Below, in pieces: positions 39,358 through 48,706 of a stretch of DNA of 64,000 bases. The position numbers were made by a program, and so were the translations under genes. Under the pieces are notes generated by a model that saw only the letters and a list, made by a program, of their open reading frames with translations, was not told the DNA's origin and did not search any database. The DNA is from Methylomonas rapida. GTDB taxonomy: Bacteria; Pseudomonadota; Gammaproteobacteria; Methylococcales; Methylomonadaceae. Within the stretch, counting starts at the first letter, position 1. Each line of letters starts with the position of its first letter. The DNA lies in the NCBI RefSeq assembly GCF_024360925.2, contig NZ_CP113517.1, forward strand, positions 806,001 to 870,000, given 5' to 3'.

Positions 39358-39387
39358 TGCCGTTAGCGATTTGCGTCGCTAACGGCA
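39358..39387. terminator. Perfect 12-bp hairpin between convergent genes
   Basis: TGCCGTTAGCGA (39358-39369) pairs with TCGCTAACGGCA (39376-39387) across a 6-base loop. No T run follows on either strand, so if it terminates transcription it is not a classical intrinsic terminator. It lies between the CvfB-like gene and the autotransporter-like gene. Confidence 0.55.
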
Positions 39388-39399
39388 TCGCGGATAGGA

Positions 39400-40689
39400 T
39401 TAAAACTCGAGTCTGGCGCCTAGCATCAATTTGTTGCTGTTGATGCTGGTGTAACTCTGTAAAGTTTCGTAGGCCAAAAATGCCGAAATACCACCGGCAA
39501 AGACGCTGGATACTTCCGCGCCGAAGGTATAGTAGTCGCGGCTGGGCCCGTCGCTGGTCATGATGAAGCTTTGGCCGCTGGGATCGTTGACAAAACCGGT
39601 TTCGATTTGGCGTCCGCCATCCATGAATTGATGATGCCATTCGCCACGCAATTGCGGAATCAAAACTCCCCAAGGAAAACTGAAGGCGTAAGCGGTTTGA
39701 ATGCCGACGGTCGAGGTCAGCGACTCGATGTTCTGCTTGCCGAATCTCACCGCGTAAGGACTACCTGACTCGCTGTAACTGTCGATGTCCAGATTCATGT
39801 ATTCGCCTCTCGCATAAGGGGCAATGGTCCAGGCATCGATGTTGAAGTCATAGCCGCCGCCCCAGCTGAAGGCGTACTGGCCGCCTTCTGGCGAAGCCTT
39901 GGCCACGGAAGATTCACCGTTATAGGTAATGTTGCGGCGGGTATCGTAGGCAAAGCCGCCATAAGAGGCCGTGGCTTCGACATGAGCCGCGTCGGTGATG
40001 TGATAAGCGGTATAAATCGTACCGGTGTACGTGTCATTGACGGTTTCGCCGCGGCCGCCGTCGAAATCGGCGGTGTTGTGGCGATAGGCAAAAGATCCGC
40101 CGGCTACCCAGTTATCGAAAATCCGGTAATCGGCGCCAAAAACGAAGTTGTGATTATCGAACTCAAAGCCGGGTTGGCTGAAAGTGGTATCGCGCGAGCC
40201 GAAATCGCTGTCGATTTTGCTCCAAAAATTCAACGGCGGAAAATCGATGTCGCCGGCACCGCCCCCACGGCGGCCCTGTTGTCTTAAACCAAAATAGTCC
40301 GAAGGTTGTGTGATTTTACCGCCATTGACGCGTGTGGCCAACGAACCCATTGCGAAGATTTGGTCCGGCGTAATGCTAACGGTATTGGCATCACAAGGTG
40401 TATCGTAGGAGGAACTGGAGTATTCGTAGTGGGTAGTGGGTGTTTCGGTGATTTCAAAGTTTGTCGGGATCTGATAATCGATGGGTACTTCGCTGCCGCC
40501 GCCATTCAAGTTTGATAAGTAACTGGATAGCGCGCTGCTGGCTGCCAGTTGATTGGCGTTGCAACTGGCAGCGGCTTCGCCGGCAACCACCATCGTGGTC
40601 AAACCCAGGGCGAGTTGAATGAGTCGGGATTTTGACTCGAAGTGGTGATAAGGATTGCGGGCACTGCTATGGCTTGTTGACTTAAACAT
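39400..40689 (-). CDS. Autotransporter-barrel outer membrane protein
   Basis: The 429 residues start with a short cytoplasmic-type stretch and a signal peptide (LIQLALGLTTMVVAGEAAAS). A short low-complexity region of about 100 residues follows, and then about 280 residues of alternating strands typical of an autotransporter beta-domain (e.g. FDNWVAGGSFAYRHNTADF, YAFSWGGGYDFNIDAWTIAPYARGEY). It ends in LEF, a barrel-assembly C-terminus. ATG 40689 has GGGAGA 5 bases upstream and is preferred over an upstream in-frame codon. There is almost no passenger, so it may be a stand-alone porin or adhesin anchor. Confidence 0.8.
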   Translation of the reverse strand: MFKSTSHSSARNPYHHFESKSRLIQLALGLTTMVVAGEAAASCNANQLAASSALSSYLSNLNGGGSEVPIDYQIPTNFEITETPTTHYEYSSSSYDTPCDANTVSITPDQIFAMGSLATRVNGGKITQPSDYFGLRQQGRRGGGAGDIDFPPLNFWSKIDSDFGSRDTTFSQPGFEFDNHNFVFGADYRIFDNWVAGGSFAYRHNTADFDGGRGETVNDTYTGTIYTAYHITDAAHVEATASYGGFAYDTRRNITYNGESSVAKASPEGGQYAFSWGGGYDFNIDAWTIAPYARGEYMNLDIDSYSESGSPYAVRFGKQNIESLTSTVGIQTAYAFSFPWGVLIPQLRGEWHHQFMDGGRQIETGFVNDPSGQSFIMTSDGPSRDYYTFGAEVSSVFAGGISAFLAYETLQSYTSINSNKLMLGARLEF

Positions 40690-40752
40690 CTGATTCTCCC
40701 AAGAATTTTTCTGAAACATTATAGTTCAAGTTTGGCGTGGCAGCGAGAGCGC

Positions 40753-42414
40753 TTATTGGCTCGCGCGGAGTTTTTCCCGCAAACTCAGCAAGCCCTTGTG
40801 TGAAGGATTGGCTTCCAAACCTTCTTGGACTTTTTTTAGGGCCGTGGAGCGGTCGCTTTTTTCATAGGCCTCCCAGGCCTGTTGCTCCAACATGTCGGCA
40901 ATTTTCAGAATGCCGCTGGTTGCCGGCTGATTGTAGGGGTCGATTTTCAGAATTTCCCGGTAGGCCCACAACGCATTGCTGCCGGTGGGCGCGGTTAAAT
41001 AACCGACATCGGCATGAATGCTGGCCAATTCCAGAAGATCATTGATTTTTTGTTGCTGCTCCGGTGCTATTTGTACCGCGACCTTGGGGGCTTCGACGAC
41101 AGTAGGCGGTGCAATCATGCTCAAATAGATGTTGATGGCAAACAGCGTCACCGCGACGATACCGCTACCCCACAAGCCATAAAACACTGTCGAGCGCGGG
41201 CCCAGCGCATTGATGAATTCATCTATCGTCGCGGTGCGCTGTGCTTGTTGAAAAGCCAAGGCCTTTTGCAGCCCTTTCATTTGCCTGCGCGATAATTGAG
41301 GGATGGGTTTGGCTTGCAGATTGACTTCTTGGGCTTTGTCCGCCGACAAGCGGCCGAATGGGTGTTTGCCGCTCAATAGTTCATAACTGACGCAGGCCAG
41401 CGCGTAAATGTCGTCGCGCGGGTCGGGATCGCTGTTTTGCAGTTGTTCCAGGCTGGCGTAGGCCGGCGTGAACGCACCAAGGGCGCGAGCATTGAATACC
41501 GTGGCGTCTTGATGATCCTTGTCGCCCTGTTTGATCGCGCAGGCAATGCCAAAGTCCAGCACGCGCACTTCGCCGTTTTCGTCGATGAACACGTTGCCGG
41601 GTTTGAAATCGGAATGCACGATGTTTTTCTTATGGGCGTGGTGCAGCGCGTCGGCCATCGCCCGAATCAACGGCCAGGCCTGTTTGAATGGCAAGCCCGC
41701 GGAGTGTTCCTTGATCAGATGGCTGAGTGGGTGGCCGATCAGATATTCCATCGACATGAATACGTGGCCGCCGTCGCGATCGAAGTCGTAGACCTTGATG
41801 ATGTTGGGATGCGCCAGGGTCTGCGCCCGCTTGGTTTCTCGTTGCAGCGACACCAGTGCCATCGGATTGGCCTGAAAATCCTGATTCAGTACTTTCAAGG
41901 CCACGTAGGGGTCTTTATCGGCGGCTTCGATTTTGCGCAAGTCGGTGGCCTTGAACACCATGCCCATGCCGCCGACACCCAATAACTGTTGCAACACGAA
42001 GCGGTTTTTCAGGGTGCTGCCTACGCTGAGCTCTTTATGCGCTTGTTGTTCCTGTAAGCCTCTAAGCAGCGATTCGGTATCCATGCCTGTCTTGTTGAGG
42101 GACCCGGTTTTCGTGGCGGCTTGAATCCGGGTGGCGTCGTCTATCGGGACGGGGCTTGCCTTGATCGTCGAATCTTCCGGCGCATGGGTGACATGGGTTT
42201 TATCGTCCAGTTCGGCGACAAGTGCGGCGTGGATTTGCGGCGGAAGTTTTCCGGATCGAAATTCGGCTTCCAGCCTCTGCCTGGCTGCGATCAGTTCAGG
42301 CCCGCCTTGGCGTGCTGTTTCCCTGACGACTTGCAACAATTCGTCAAACCGGATTTGTGACTGCTGGAAAGCGGTTAATGCTGTGTCTAGTGAGTTCATG
42401 GAGACATCGGCCAT
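40753..42414 (-). CDS. Serine/threonine protein kinase, T6SS-associated (PpkA-like)
   Basis: Probable PpkA-type kinase controlling T6SS assembly through FHA-protein phosphorylation. The 553 residues comprise an N-terminal helical region (1-110), the kinase domain (about 135-400) with GVGGMG, VALKVL, the catalytic HSDFKPGN at 267-274 and DFGIA, a membrane span (about 415-437), and a periplasmic helical tail that looks TPR-like. Arg of the usual HRD is Ser, so it is a non-RD kinase. ATG 42414 and ATG 42399 are both possible; neither has a good ribosome-binding site. It is divergent from tssJ, with its phosphatase counterpart fused to TagF at the other end of the cluster. Confidence 0.85.
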   Translation of the reverse strand: MADVSMNSLDTALTAFQQSQIRFDELLQVVRETARQGGPELIAARQRLEAEFRSGKLPPQIHAALVAELDDKTHVTHAPEDSTIKASPVPIDDATRIQAATKTGSLNKTGMDTESLLRGLQEQQAHKELSVGSTLKNRFVLQQLLGVGGMGMVFKATDLRKIEAADKDPYVALKVLNQDFQANPMALVSLQRETKRAQTLAHPNIIKVYDFDRDGGHVFMSMEYLIGHPLSHLIKEHSAGLPFKQAWPLIRAMADALHHAHKKNIVHSDFKPGNVFIDENGEVRVLDFGIACAIKQGDKDHQDATVFNARALGAFTPAYASLEQLQNSDPDPRDDIYALACVSYELLSGKHPFGRLSADKAQEVNLQAKPIPQLSRRQMKGLQKALAFQQAQRTATIDEFINALGPRSTVFYGLWGSGIVAVTLFAINIYLSMIAPPTVVEAPKVAVQIAPEQQQKINDLLELASIHADVGYLTAPTGSNALWAYREILKIDPYNQPATSGILKIADMLEQQAWEAYEKSDRSTALKKVQEGLEANPSHKGLLSLREKLRASQ

Positions 42415-42568
42415 AGAAGGAAGGGAGGATTTTAGCCGAAACTTGCAATGGACGTCGGTCTACGCTAGCTGGCATGGCTTATGCTGAACGGCTGTTGTTA
42501 ATCGCCAGCCTATGCCGAAAACAGGCTATCCTTAATCCCAGTGATAATTTCCACGGAGGTTTACCCTA

Positions 42569-43066
42569 ATGAAGCGCTTTTGCATATACACAATGCTCAA
42601 TGTGCTGGTCGTGGGCTGCGCCAGCGATCCCGAACTACCGCCACCGCCGCCGCCAACCCTCGTCAATTTGCAAATCGAAGCTTCCGCCAATTTGAATGCA
42701 GACAGCAACGGCAATGGCGCTCCAGTGATGCTGAGAGTTTATGAATTGCGCGAGCAGAGCAATTTCAGCGCCGCCGATTTTTTTGCGCTGTACGATAACG
42801 AACAGGCTACCTTGAGCGCCGATCTGGCGCGCAAGCAAAATTTGTTACTAAAGCCCGGCGAGACGAAAAAACTGACAATTAAACCCGATGACGATGTCGC
42901 CTCTGTCGGTTTTTTCGCGGCGTTCAGACAATTGGATAGCGCGCGATGGCGAGCCATTGCCGAGGTCCAGCCGCATCAAACGCAAGATTACCGGGTAAAA
43001 CTGATAGACAACCAATTGACGGTGGAAGCGATCCAGCCAGCGGCAAGTGCGCCGCAGGAACCTTGA
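42569..43066 (+). CDS. tssJ: T6SS outer membrane lipoprotein TssJ
   Basis: Lipoprotein of the T6SS membrane complex that anchors TssM to the outer membrane. The 165 residues have a lipobox VLVVGC (12-17), a proline-rich linker, and the TssJ beta-sandwich with VMLRVYELREQSNFSAADFFALYD. GGAGG 9 bases before the ATG is a strong ribosome-binding site. It is cut off from the next T6SS-linked gene by an insertion sequence 187 bases downstream. Confidence 0.92.
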   Translation: MKRFCIYTMLNVLVVGCASDPELPPPPPPTLVNLQIEASANLNADSNGNGAPVMLRVYELREQSNFSAADFFALYDNEQATLSADLARKQNLLLKPGETKKLTIKPDDDVASVGFFAAFRQLDSARWRAIAEVQPHQTQDYRVKLIDNQLTVEAIQPAASAPQEP

Positions 43067-43244
43067 AGGTTTTCATCGGCCGGCCGGTGGCGGACGAGTC
43101 GGGACAGCAGTCCTCGGTTGTTTATTTTTACTGCTTTTTGGGGGCAGGGGAGCGTTTTTCGATGCCTGCCGTAAATCCCTCCCTGCTGCCGACATCTCCG
43201 AAAATCGCTACCCAATGCCCTTTTTCGTTAAATTGGGAAGGGTT

Positions 43245-43253
43245 GGAGTCAAG
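43245..43253. repeat. Target site duplication, left
   Basis: GGAGTCAAG directly precedes the left inverted repeat of the insertion sequence and is repeated exactly at 44689-44697. Confidence 0.9.
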
Positions 43254-44688
43254 CAGCAATTCTCAATTTAAGCGGAGCAATATAATTTTTCTCAGCGAGG
43301 GATTGGAATGTCCAGGCCATCAAGCATAAATTCCATCAAATGTTGCCAGCTATCAAAACAGACATAACGGGTGATTGCCCTTAAATCGTTAAAAAACGTC
43401 TTCCGGCTGGACAGTTCTTCGCGCAGCAAGCAATAACATCGATCGAACCATTGCAGCAACGTATGAACCAGAAAAGCCAGTATGATCAAGCTGGCTAACA
43501 AGGCCGCGAGATGTTTTTTACCGTGCCCGAAGTTATGCGCGAAGTGATACCCTTTGGTTTTCAAGGTGTTGTTATTTTCGTTTTCGATCTTCCAGCGCGT
43601 ACGACCGGTGCTGACGATATCGGCCACATTGTGCGCGCCTAATGCGTAATCCGTGGCGAACGCATTGCGGTAGACGAGATGACCTTGTTCATCGATGACC
43701 TCGATTTCGCACCAATTCACCAATAGGGCATCGTCGCTGTCGCGTAACGGCACTTGCTGAGCGATGCGGTAGCGTTCGGTCAATCGTTTCTTGCCTGTCC
43801 AGTGGCGTTTTTCTATCACTTCAACCTGCCCGAGCCGCTGAAAATCCTCGACCCACTCGTAGAGGGTTTTATGGGATTCCGGTTTGCAAACCAGGATGAA
43901 ATGTCGGCCCTGTTGCTTAAGGTATTCGCAAAAAGGCTGTTTGCAATATAAATCGTCGGCTAAAAAAGTCACGTTTGCCGGCAGGTGGCTGCCTTCGCGC
44001 TCCAACCAGCGTCGCGCGGCCGCCAACTCATAATCCTGCTTATCGCTCCCGTCTTGCGGTGCGATAAATTCGGGGGCCAACGGAATGACATCCGCCTGAT
44101 GTGGGGAAACGATTACCGGGGTAACCGCGCTGTGAGCATACTGAACAACTCCCGTCTTTAGCGTCTTCGTCGAGCAGCATTCGCAATGAATCTTCTGCGA
44201 ACTAAAATACTCCACCCCATCCAAGGCTACCAGTACACTATCCTCCAGCACTTGGAATTCTTTGAGTTTGCCTTGCGCTTCCAATGCCTGCAGCACCCAT
44301 CGGTACAGCGGCCATAGAGCGTCGGGCGACACGGCATCCAGCAGATTCCGAATCTGGTTGTCACTCGGAATCTGATAAACGCCAAATAGACTGTGGGCGT
44401 TATTTTGGCCGCGTTCTTTTTGCATTGTCCGCTGATGCTCCAGAAACGAGGGTGATTGCATGAAAAACACCGAAAACGCGCTAAGCGCCGCATCGGACAT
44501 AGTGTATTTCTGGTAAACACCCGTCCCACTACGACCGTCGGGCAATGTTTCGAAGACTTGCCTGATTCGCTCGATCAAGCGGGCTTGCGTGAATTGTTCG
44601 TTTTCTTTAAAAGGGTGAGCCATCGTCCGTGAGCTGTTATGAAAAAATCAGCTCAGTTTACCAGCATCGGCTAAATTGAGAATTGCTG
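43254..44688. mobile_element. Complete insertion sequence, 1435 bp, with 17-bp perfect inverted repeats
   Basis: The ends CAGCAATTCTCAATTTA (43254-43270) and its exact inverse (44672-44688) enclose one transposase gene, and a 9-bp duplication flanks them. The element lies between tssJ and the caspase-like gene. Intact ends, an intact transposase and a perfect duplication point to recent insertion. Family placement needs an ISfinder comparison; the transposase resembles IS4/ISAs1-type DDE enzymes. Confidence 0.93.
43292..44623 (-). CDS. DDE-type transposase
   Basis: The 443 residues carry an N-terminal region of the DDE_Tnp_1-associated type (LPDGRSGTGVYQKYTMSDAALSAFSVFF). Likely catalytic acidic residues are in VALDGVEYF, VTFLADDLYC and the C-terminal RWKIENENNNTLKTKG, the place of the conserved Glu in IS4/ISAs1-type enzymes. 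It is intact from ATG to stop and fills nearly the whole element. Its orientation is opposite to the T6SS genes. Confidence 0.88.
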   Translation of the reverse strand: MAHPFKENEQFTQARLIERIRQVFETLPDGRSGTGVYQKYTMSDAALSAFSVFFMQSPSFLEHQRTMQKERGQNNAHSLFGVYQIPSDNQIRNLLDAVSPDALWPLYRWVLQALEAQGKLKEFQVLEDSVLVALDGVEYFSSQKIHCECCSTKTLKTGVVQYAHSAVTPVIVSPHQADVIPLAPEFIAPQDGSDKQDYELAAARRWLEREGSHLPANVTFLADDLYCKQPFCEYLKQQGRHFILVCKPESHKTLYEWVEDFQRLGQVEVIEKRHWTGKKRLTERYRIAQQVPLRDSDDALLVNWCEIEVIDEQGHLVYRNAFATDYALGAHNVADIVSTGRTRWKIENENNNTLKTKGYHFAHNFGHGKKHLAALLASLIILAFLVHTLLQWFDRCYCLLREELSSRKTFFNDLRAITRYVCFDSWQHLMEFMLDGLDIPIPR

Positions 44689-44697
44689 GGAGTCAAG
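44689..44697. repeat. Target site duplication, right
   Basis: GGAGTCAAG directly follows the right inverted repeat and is identical to 43245-43253. Confidence 0.9.
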
Positions 44698-44769
44698 AAG
44701 GCTATTTGTCGCTATCGCGGTTTTCTGCTATTTTCGCTCGAGTCATTAACACAACGACAAGGCGGCCCT

Positions 44770-47055
44770 ATGCCTGTGAAACTTTTTAACACGCGGAAAT
44801 TGGTACTCGCCATTTCGACGATTTTATTGGCATCTTGCGCCCATGAGGCGAGCAAGGAAGAAATCGCCAAGGCTACCGAGGGATTTGCGATTCAGGACAC
44901 CAATAAATTGTTCGTGGTCGATTGCCTGCTACCGGGACAGGTACGTAAATTGGGCTCGCAGATGACCTATCTGAGTCAGCGCCGGCCGGTGCGCACTACC
45001 GCGGCCGATTGCGAGGTAAGGGGGGGAGAGTACGTTGCTTACGACAGGGCTAATTACGCCAGTGCATTGAAAATCTGGTTGCCCAAGGCGCAGGAGGGCG
45101 ATGCCAGCGCCCAGCTTTATGTGGGTGAGATTTTTGAAAAGGGCCTGGGCGCCCAGGCTGATTATCAGGCCGCGGCCCAATGGTATGAAAAGGCCGCCAA
45201 CCAGGGTAATTTCCAAGCGCAATTGAATTTGGGGCATTTGTACGAAAAGGGTTTGGGCGTGCCGGAAAACAAGGAAACCGCGATGCGCTGGTATCGGAAG
45301 TCGGCGGGGCTGGATGAGGCCGGTTTGCAATTTACGCCGGCGGTCGAGACTCAAACCGTACAACCGGTGCAAGCCACAAGTGGCCAGGTGGAAAGCGAGC
45401 TTGCCGCGCTACGACAGGAAGTGGCGGAATCCAGACGGGAAGCCGAACAGTTGCGTGAGCAGTTGAAAAATACTCGTGAACAGGCTTTGGAGCAGCAGGA
45501 AAGTTTGAGGAAGGCGCAGGACGAATTGGAAGCGCTACGGACCACGTTGCAGCAGCAAAAATCCGAAGCCCCCGCGGATTCCAGTGAAATACGAGCTCTG
45601 GAGCAACAGTTGCGGGAAAAGGAGGAACGGCTGAAATCGCAACAGGCAAAATTGGGAAGCTTGACCCAGACTCTGAGTGCGGAGCGCAAACGCATGGCGC
45701 GTGAACTGGAAACGGCTCGTAAGGAAAAAACGCCCGTTTCGGTGGCCGAGGGCGCGAAAAACGACCTGGAAAACCGCCTGAATGAGAAAATCGAAGCCTA
45801 TCAAGCTCAATCGGCCGAGCTCACGACTTGGTTGACTGCCGACAAAAAAATCGATCGGACCCAAATCGACGCGCGCAAATCGGCGTTACAGCAGCAGGCG
45901 CGCGAGATTGCCAGCCTGAAGGAAAAGTTGGAGCAACAAGCCCCAACGCAATTGGCGATGGGCAATGGACCGGCTATCGAATTGCTGGAGCCCGCCGTCA
46001 CGGTGACCCGTGGTATTCCCAGCATCCAGTTCACACTCGGCGAAGCCAGCAAGCGCTTGGTCGGACGTGTCGATACCAAAGCCGGTCTGAATAAGGTTTT
46101 GTTGAACGACAAACCGCTCGAAGTCGATAGCGAAGGCCGTTTTCAGACCGACGTGAGACTGCAGGATAAGGAAACCTTGATACGCATTGTGGCGACCGAC
46201 AAGAAAAATCACAGCAGCGATTTGAGCGTGCGTTTGTTTGCCGCCGAATCCGCCGAACAACCCAGTTTTGCCGGCACCACAACCGGCGATGTGCAGCGCG
46301 CGGGAGACATCCAGTTTGGCAATTTTTACGCGTTGATCATCGGTAACAACGATTATGCCAGCTATCCCGATCTGCAGACACCGACTACCGATGCCAAGAG
46401 CCTTGAGGTCTTGTTGCGCGAGCGTTACGGCTTCAAGACCAAATTACTATTGAATGCCAACCGGCATGCCATCATGTCGGCCCTGAACGAACTGAACCAG
46501 AAATTGACCGACAAGGATAATTTGCTGATTTACTATGCCGGTCATGGCGAGATCGATGCGAAATCGCAGAGCGCTTACTGGCTGCCGGTGGATGCCGAGG
46601 CCGGTAACTCGGCCAACTGGATTTCCAGTCAAAGCATCACCGAATACCTCAGCATCATGCAGGCCAGGCATGTGATGGTGGTGGCCGATTCCTGCTATTC
46701 CGGCGCGTTGACAGGCTCTGCGGTGGCGAAGTTGCCGGAAGGCATGGATGCCGCCAAGCGGGAACGCTGGCTCAAAGCGATGAATAGCCGCAAGGCGCGC
46801 ACCGTATTGACCTCGGGCGGCGTCAAACCGGTCATGGATACCGGCGGCGGTGCGCATTCGGTATTCGCCAATGCCTTTTTGAAGGTCTTGCGCGGCAATA
46901 AACGCATCATCGAGGATTATGATATTTTTCGTGACGTGGCCCGGCAGGTCAAAGCCTCGGCGTCCAGAGCGGGTTTCGAACAGAATCCGCAATATGCTCC
47001 GTTGCAGCATGCCGGACACGAAGGCAGCCCGTTCATTTTCGTTCCCGAAGCCTAA
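44770..47055 (+). CDS. Sel1-repeat, coiled-coil, caspase-like lipoprotein
   Basis: A 761-residue multidomain protein. A signal peptide ends in the lipobox LLASC (about 17-21). Two Sel1-like repeats (about 85-165) include AQLYVGEIFEKGLG and AQLNLGHLYEKGLGVPENKETA. A long Gln/Glu-rich coiled coil follows (about 180-395), then a beta-rich domain (about 400-500). The C-terminal third is a caspase (C14) domain with FYALIIGNNDYAS, catalytic H592 in YYAGHGE and C642 in VADSCYSG. The dyad is intact, so a protease is predicted. ATG 44770 is chosen because it precedes the signal peptide. It opens the rightward T6SS-linked run, 37 bases before tagH. The role in T6SS is unknown. Confidence 0.85.
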   Translation: MPVKLFNTRKLVLAISTILLASCAHEASKEEIAKATEGFAIQDTNKLFVVDCLLPGQVRKLGSQMTYLSQRRPVRTTAADCEVRGGEYVAYDRANYASALKIWLPKAQEGDASAQLYVGEIFEKGLGAQADYQAAAQWYEKAANQGNFQAQLNLGHLYEKGLGVPENKETAMRWYRKSAGLDEAGLQFTPAVETQTVQPVQATSGQVESELAALRQEVAESRREAEQLREQLKNTREQALEQQESLRKAQDELEALRTTLQQQKSEAPADSSEIRALEQQLREKEERLKSQQAKLGSLTQTLSAERKRMARELETARKEKTPVSVAEGAKNDLENRLNEKIEAYQAQSAELTTWLTADKKIDRTQIDARKSALQQQAREIASLKEKLEQQAPTQLAMGNGPAIELLEPAVTVTRGIPSIQFTLGEASKRLVGRVDTKAGLNKVLLNDKPLEVDSEGRFQTDVRLQDKETLIRIVATDKKNHSSDLSVRLFAAESAEQPSFAGTTTGDVQRAGDIQFGNFYALIIGNNDYASYPDLQTPTTDAKSLEVLLRERYGFKTKLLLNANRHAIMSALNELNQKLTDKDNLLIYYAGHGEIDAKSQSAYWLPVDAEAGNSANWISSQSITEYLSIMQARHVMVVADSCYSGALTGSAVAKLPEGMDAAKRERWLKAMNSRKARTVLTSGGVKPVMDTGGGAHSVFANAFLKVLRGNKRIIEDYDIFRDVARQVKASASRAGFEQNPQYAPLQHAGHEGSPFIFVPEA

Positions 47056-47092
47056 TCCGAGTACGATGCGATCGACAGGACAGATATAAGCC

Positions 47093-48673
47093 ATGGCATT
47101 GATACTCAGAACCACCCGCTACAAAGGATTGCCGCCCGGTCAGGAAATCAGCGCTCAATTCGACACCCATGACGGTACCATAGGGCGCGCGCCCAACAAT
47201 CATTTGGTATTACCCGACCCGGAAAAATTCATTTCCAGGCTGCATGCCACCATCGTTTTCGAAGGCGGGCAATACTTCATTCAAGACAGCAGCACCGGCG
47301 GCACCTATCTCGATGATGGCGATACTCCGCTGCAGCAGGCGCGGTCACCGTTGCGCGATGGCCAGAGATTGCGGATAGGCGAATATGAATTAAGCGTTTC
47401 TATAACCGATGCCGTGCCCGAGTCGACTTTTACCGGCATTGAGGTACCGGTGCGACAGTTGGACATGGCCGATAGCCAAATTTTGCAGGAGCCGTTCGCG
47501 CAACCGAAACCGAGCGAGCCGACGGCGGATTTCTTCTCCAGCTTCATCGAGCAGCCGGAATCCGCGCCGGTGCATGAAAGTTTCATTCCACCCGAGGTTG
47601 TTGCCGCGCCGTCGGCGGCACCCATCGATGATTTGGATTTTGGCGATTTGCTTTCCAAATTAGAAGAATTGCCCGGCATGGGCGGTGGCGCGCCGGCGGC
47701 AAAACCGCAGCCGCCGGAACTGCCGTCGCTGCCGGATGACTTTTTTGCCGAGGAAGCCGAGCCGGTTCAAAGCCCGCCGCCACCGGCGGAGACCGAACCC
47801 GCGTTTGCCTTTTCCGAACCGGCCGAAAATTTACCGGAGCGGCCTGCCGGCGATCATGCCGCTTTCGATCCATTTGCGATGCCTGAGCCCGCCGTTTCTC
47901 GGGAACAGCCGGAACAACCGATCTTTGCCGAGCCGGTCGAGCAAGTCCGGGCCACCGACCAAATCCAGCCACTGGAGCCACTGGATGCGCAACCGCAGCC
48001 CAGGCAAGCGATTGATACGCCGGCTGTTCAGGCGCCGGTTGCCGAAGGCCATTCGACGAAACCGATGCCGGCGCATACGGCTACCCCGCCGGGCGACGAC
48101 CGCTTGTTGCGCGAATTTTTGGCCGGTGCCGGCATCAACGATCCCGGTTTGGTTGCTCCCGAACAGTGGCCCGCGCTGATGAGAACTTCCGGCGAGTTGC
48201 TGCGCGGCATGGTTGATGGCCTGATGCAGGTGTTGCGCGCGCGCGCCGAGTTGAAAAGCCAGTTTCGCGTTTCCGTCACCACGATGCGTTCGGTCGACAA
48301 CAATCCCCTAAAATTCACGCCCAATGTCGACGATGCGATGAAACTGATTCTGTCGCCGACCAATCCGGGATTTCTGCCGCCGAAGCAGGCCGTCAAAGAA
48401 GGTTTTAGCGACATCATGAATCATCAGATCGCGATGACGGCCGGTATACAGGCGGCTTTGGCCGACGTGCTGCGCAGCTTCGATCCGCAATTGATCGAAA
48501 AGACGCATGGTGAAGGCGTGCTGTTCCAGAAAAAAGCCAAATGCTGGGACTATTACGTCGAAAAATATCCTCAGTTGAAAGCCGTGGCGCAGGAGGAGTT
48601 TTTCGGCGAGGCCTTTGCCGATGCCTATGAAAAACAAATGCTGCTGCTGAGCCGGTCAGTCCACAAACCCTAA
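47093..48673 (+). CDS. tagH: T6SS-associated FHA-domain protein TagH
   Basis: Phosphothreonine-binding scaffold of the threonine phosphorylation pathway that switches on T6SS. The 526 residues have an N-terminal FHA domain (about 10-105) with GTIGRAPNNHLVLPDPEKFISRLHA split over its conserved Gly, Ser and His positions. A Pro/Glu-rich disordered linker (about 120-330) follows, then the TagH C-terminal domain (about 340-526) starting near DRLLREFLAGAG. Neighbours are the caspase-like gene and tssK. It is a likely substrate or partner of the kinase at 40753-42414. Confidence 0.9.
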   Translation: MALILRTTRYKGLPPGQEISAQFDTHDGTIGRAPNNHLVLPDPEKFISRLHATIVFEGGQYFIQDSSTGGTYLDDGDTPLQQARSPLRDGQRLRIGEYELSVSITDAVPESTFTGIEVPVRQLDMADSQILQEPFAQPKPSEPTADFFSSFIEQPESAPVHESFIPPEVVAAPSAAPIDDLDFGDLLSKLEELPGMGGGAPAAKPQPPELPSLPDDFFAEEAEPVQSPPPPAETEPAFAFSEPAENLPERPAGDHAAFDPFAMPEPAVSREQPEQPIFAEPVEQVRATDQIQPLEPLDAQPQPRQAIDTPAVQAPVAEGHSTKPMPAHTATPPGDDRLLREFLAGAGINDPGLVAPEQWPALMRTSGELLRGMVDGLMQVLRARAELKSQFRVSVTTMRSVDNNPLKFTPNVDDAMKLILSPTNPGFLPPKQAVKEGFSDIMNHQIAMTAGIQAALADVLRSFDPQLIEKTHGEGVLFQKKAKCWDYYVEKYPQLKAVAQEEFFGEAFADAYEKQMLLLSRSVHKP

Positions 48674-48706
48674 GCGTCGCTGCTTTACAGCCTAGAACCA
48701 CAACCT

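Noticed and set aside
43067..43244. A broken gene interrupted by the insertion sequence
   Set aside because: Joining the two sides at the duplicated target gives no continuous frame; the insertion is intergenic.
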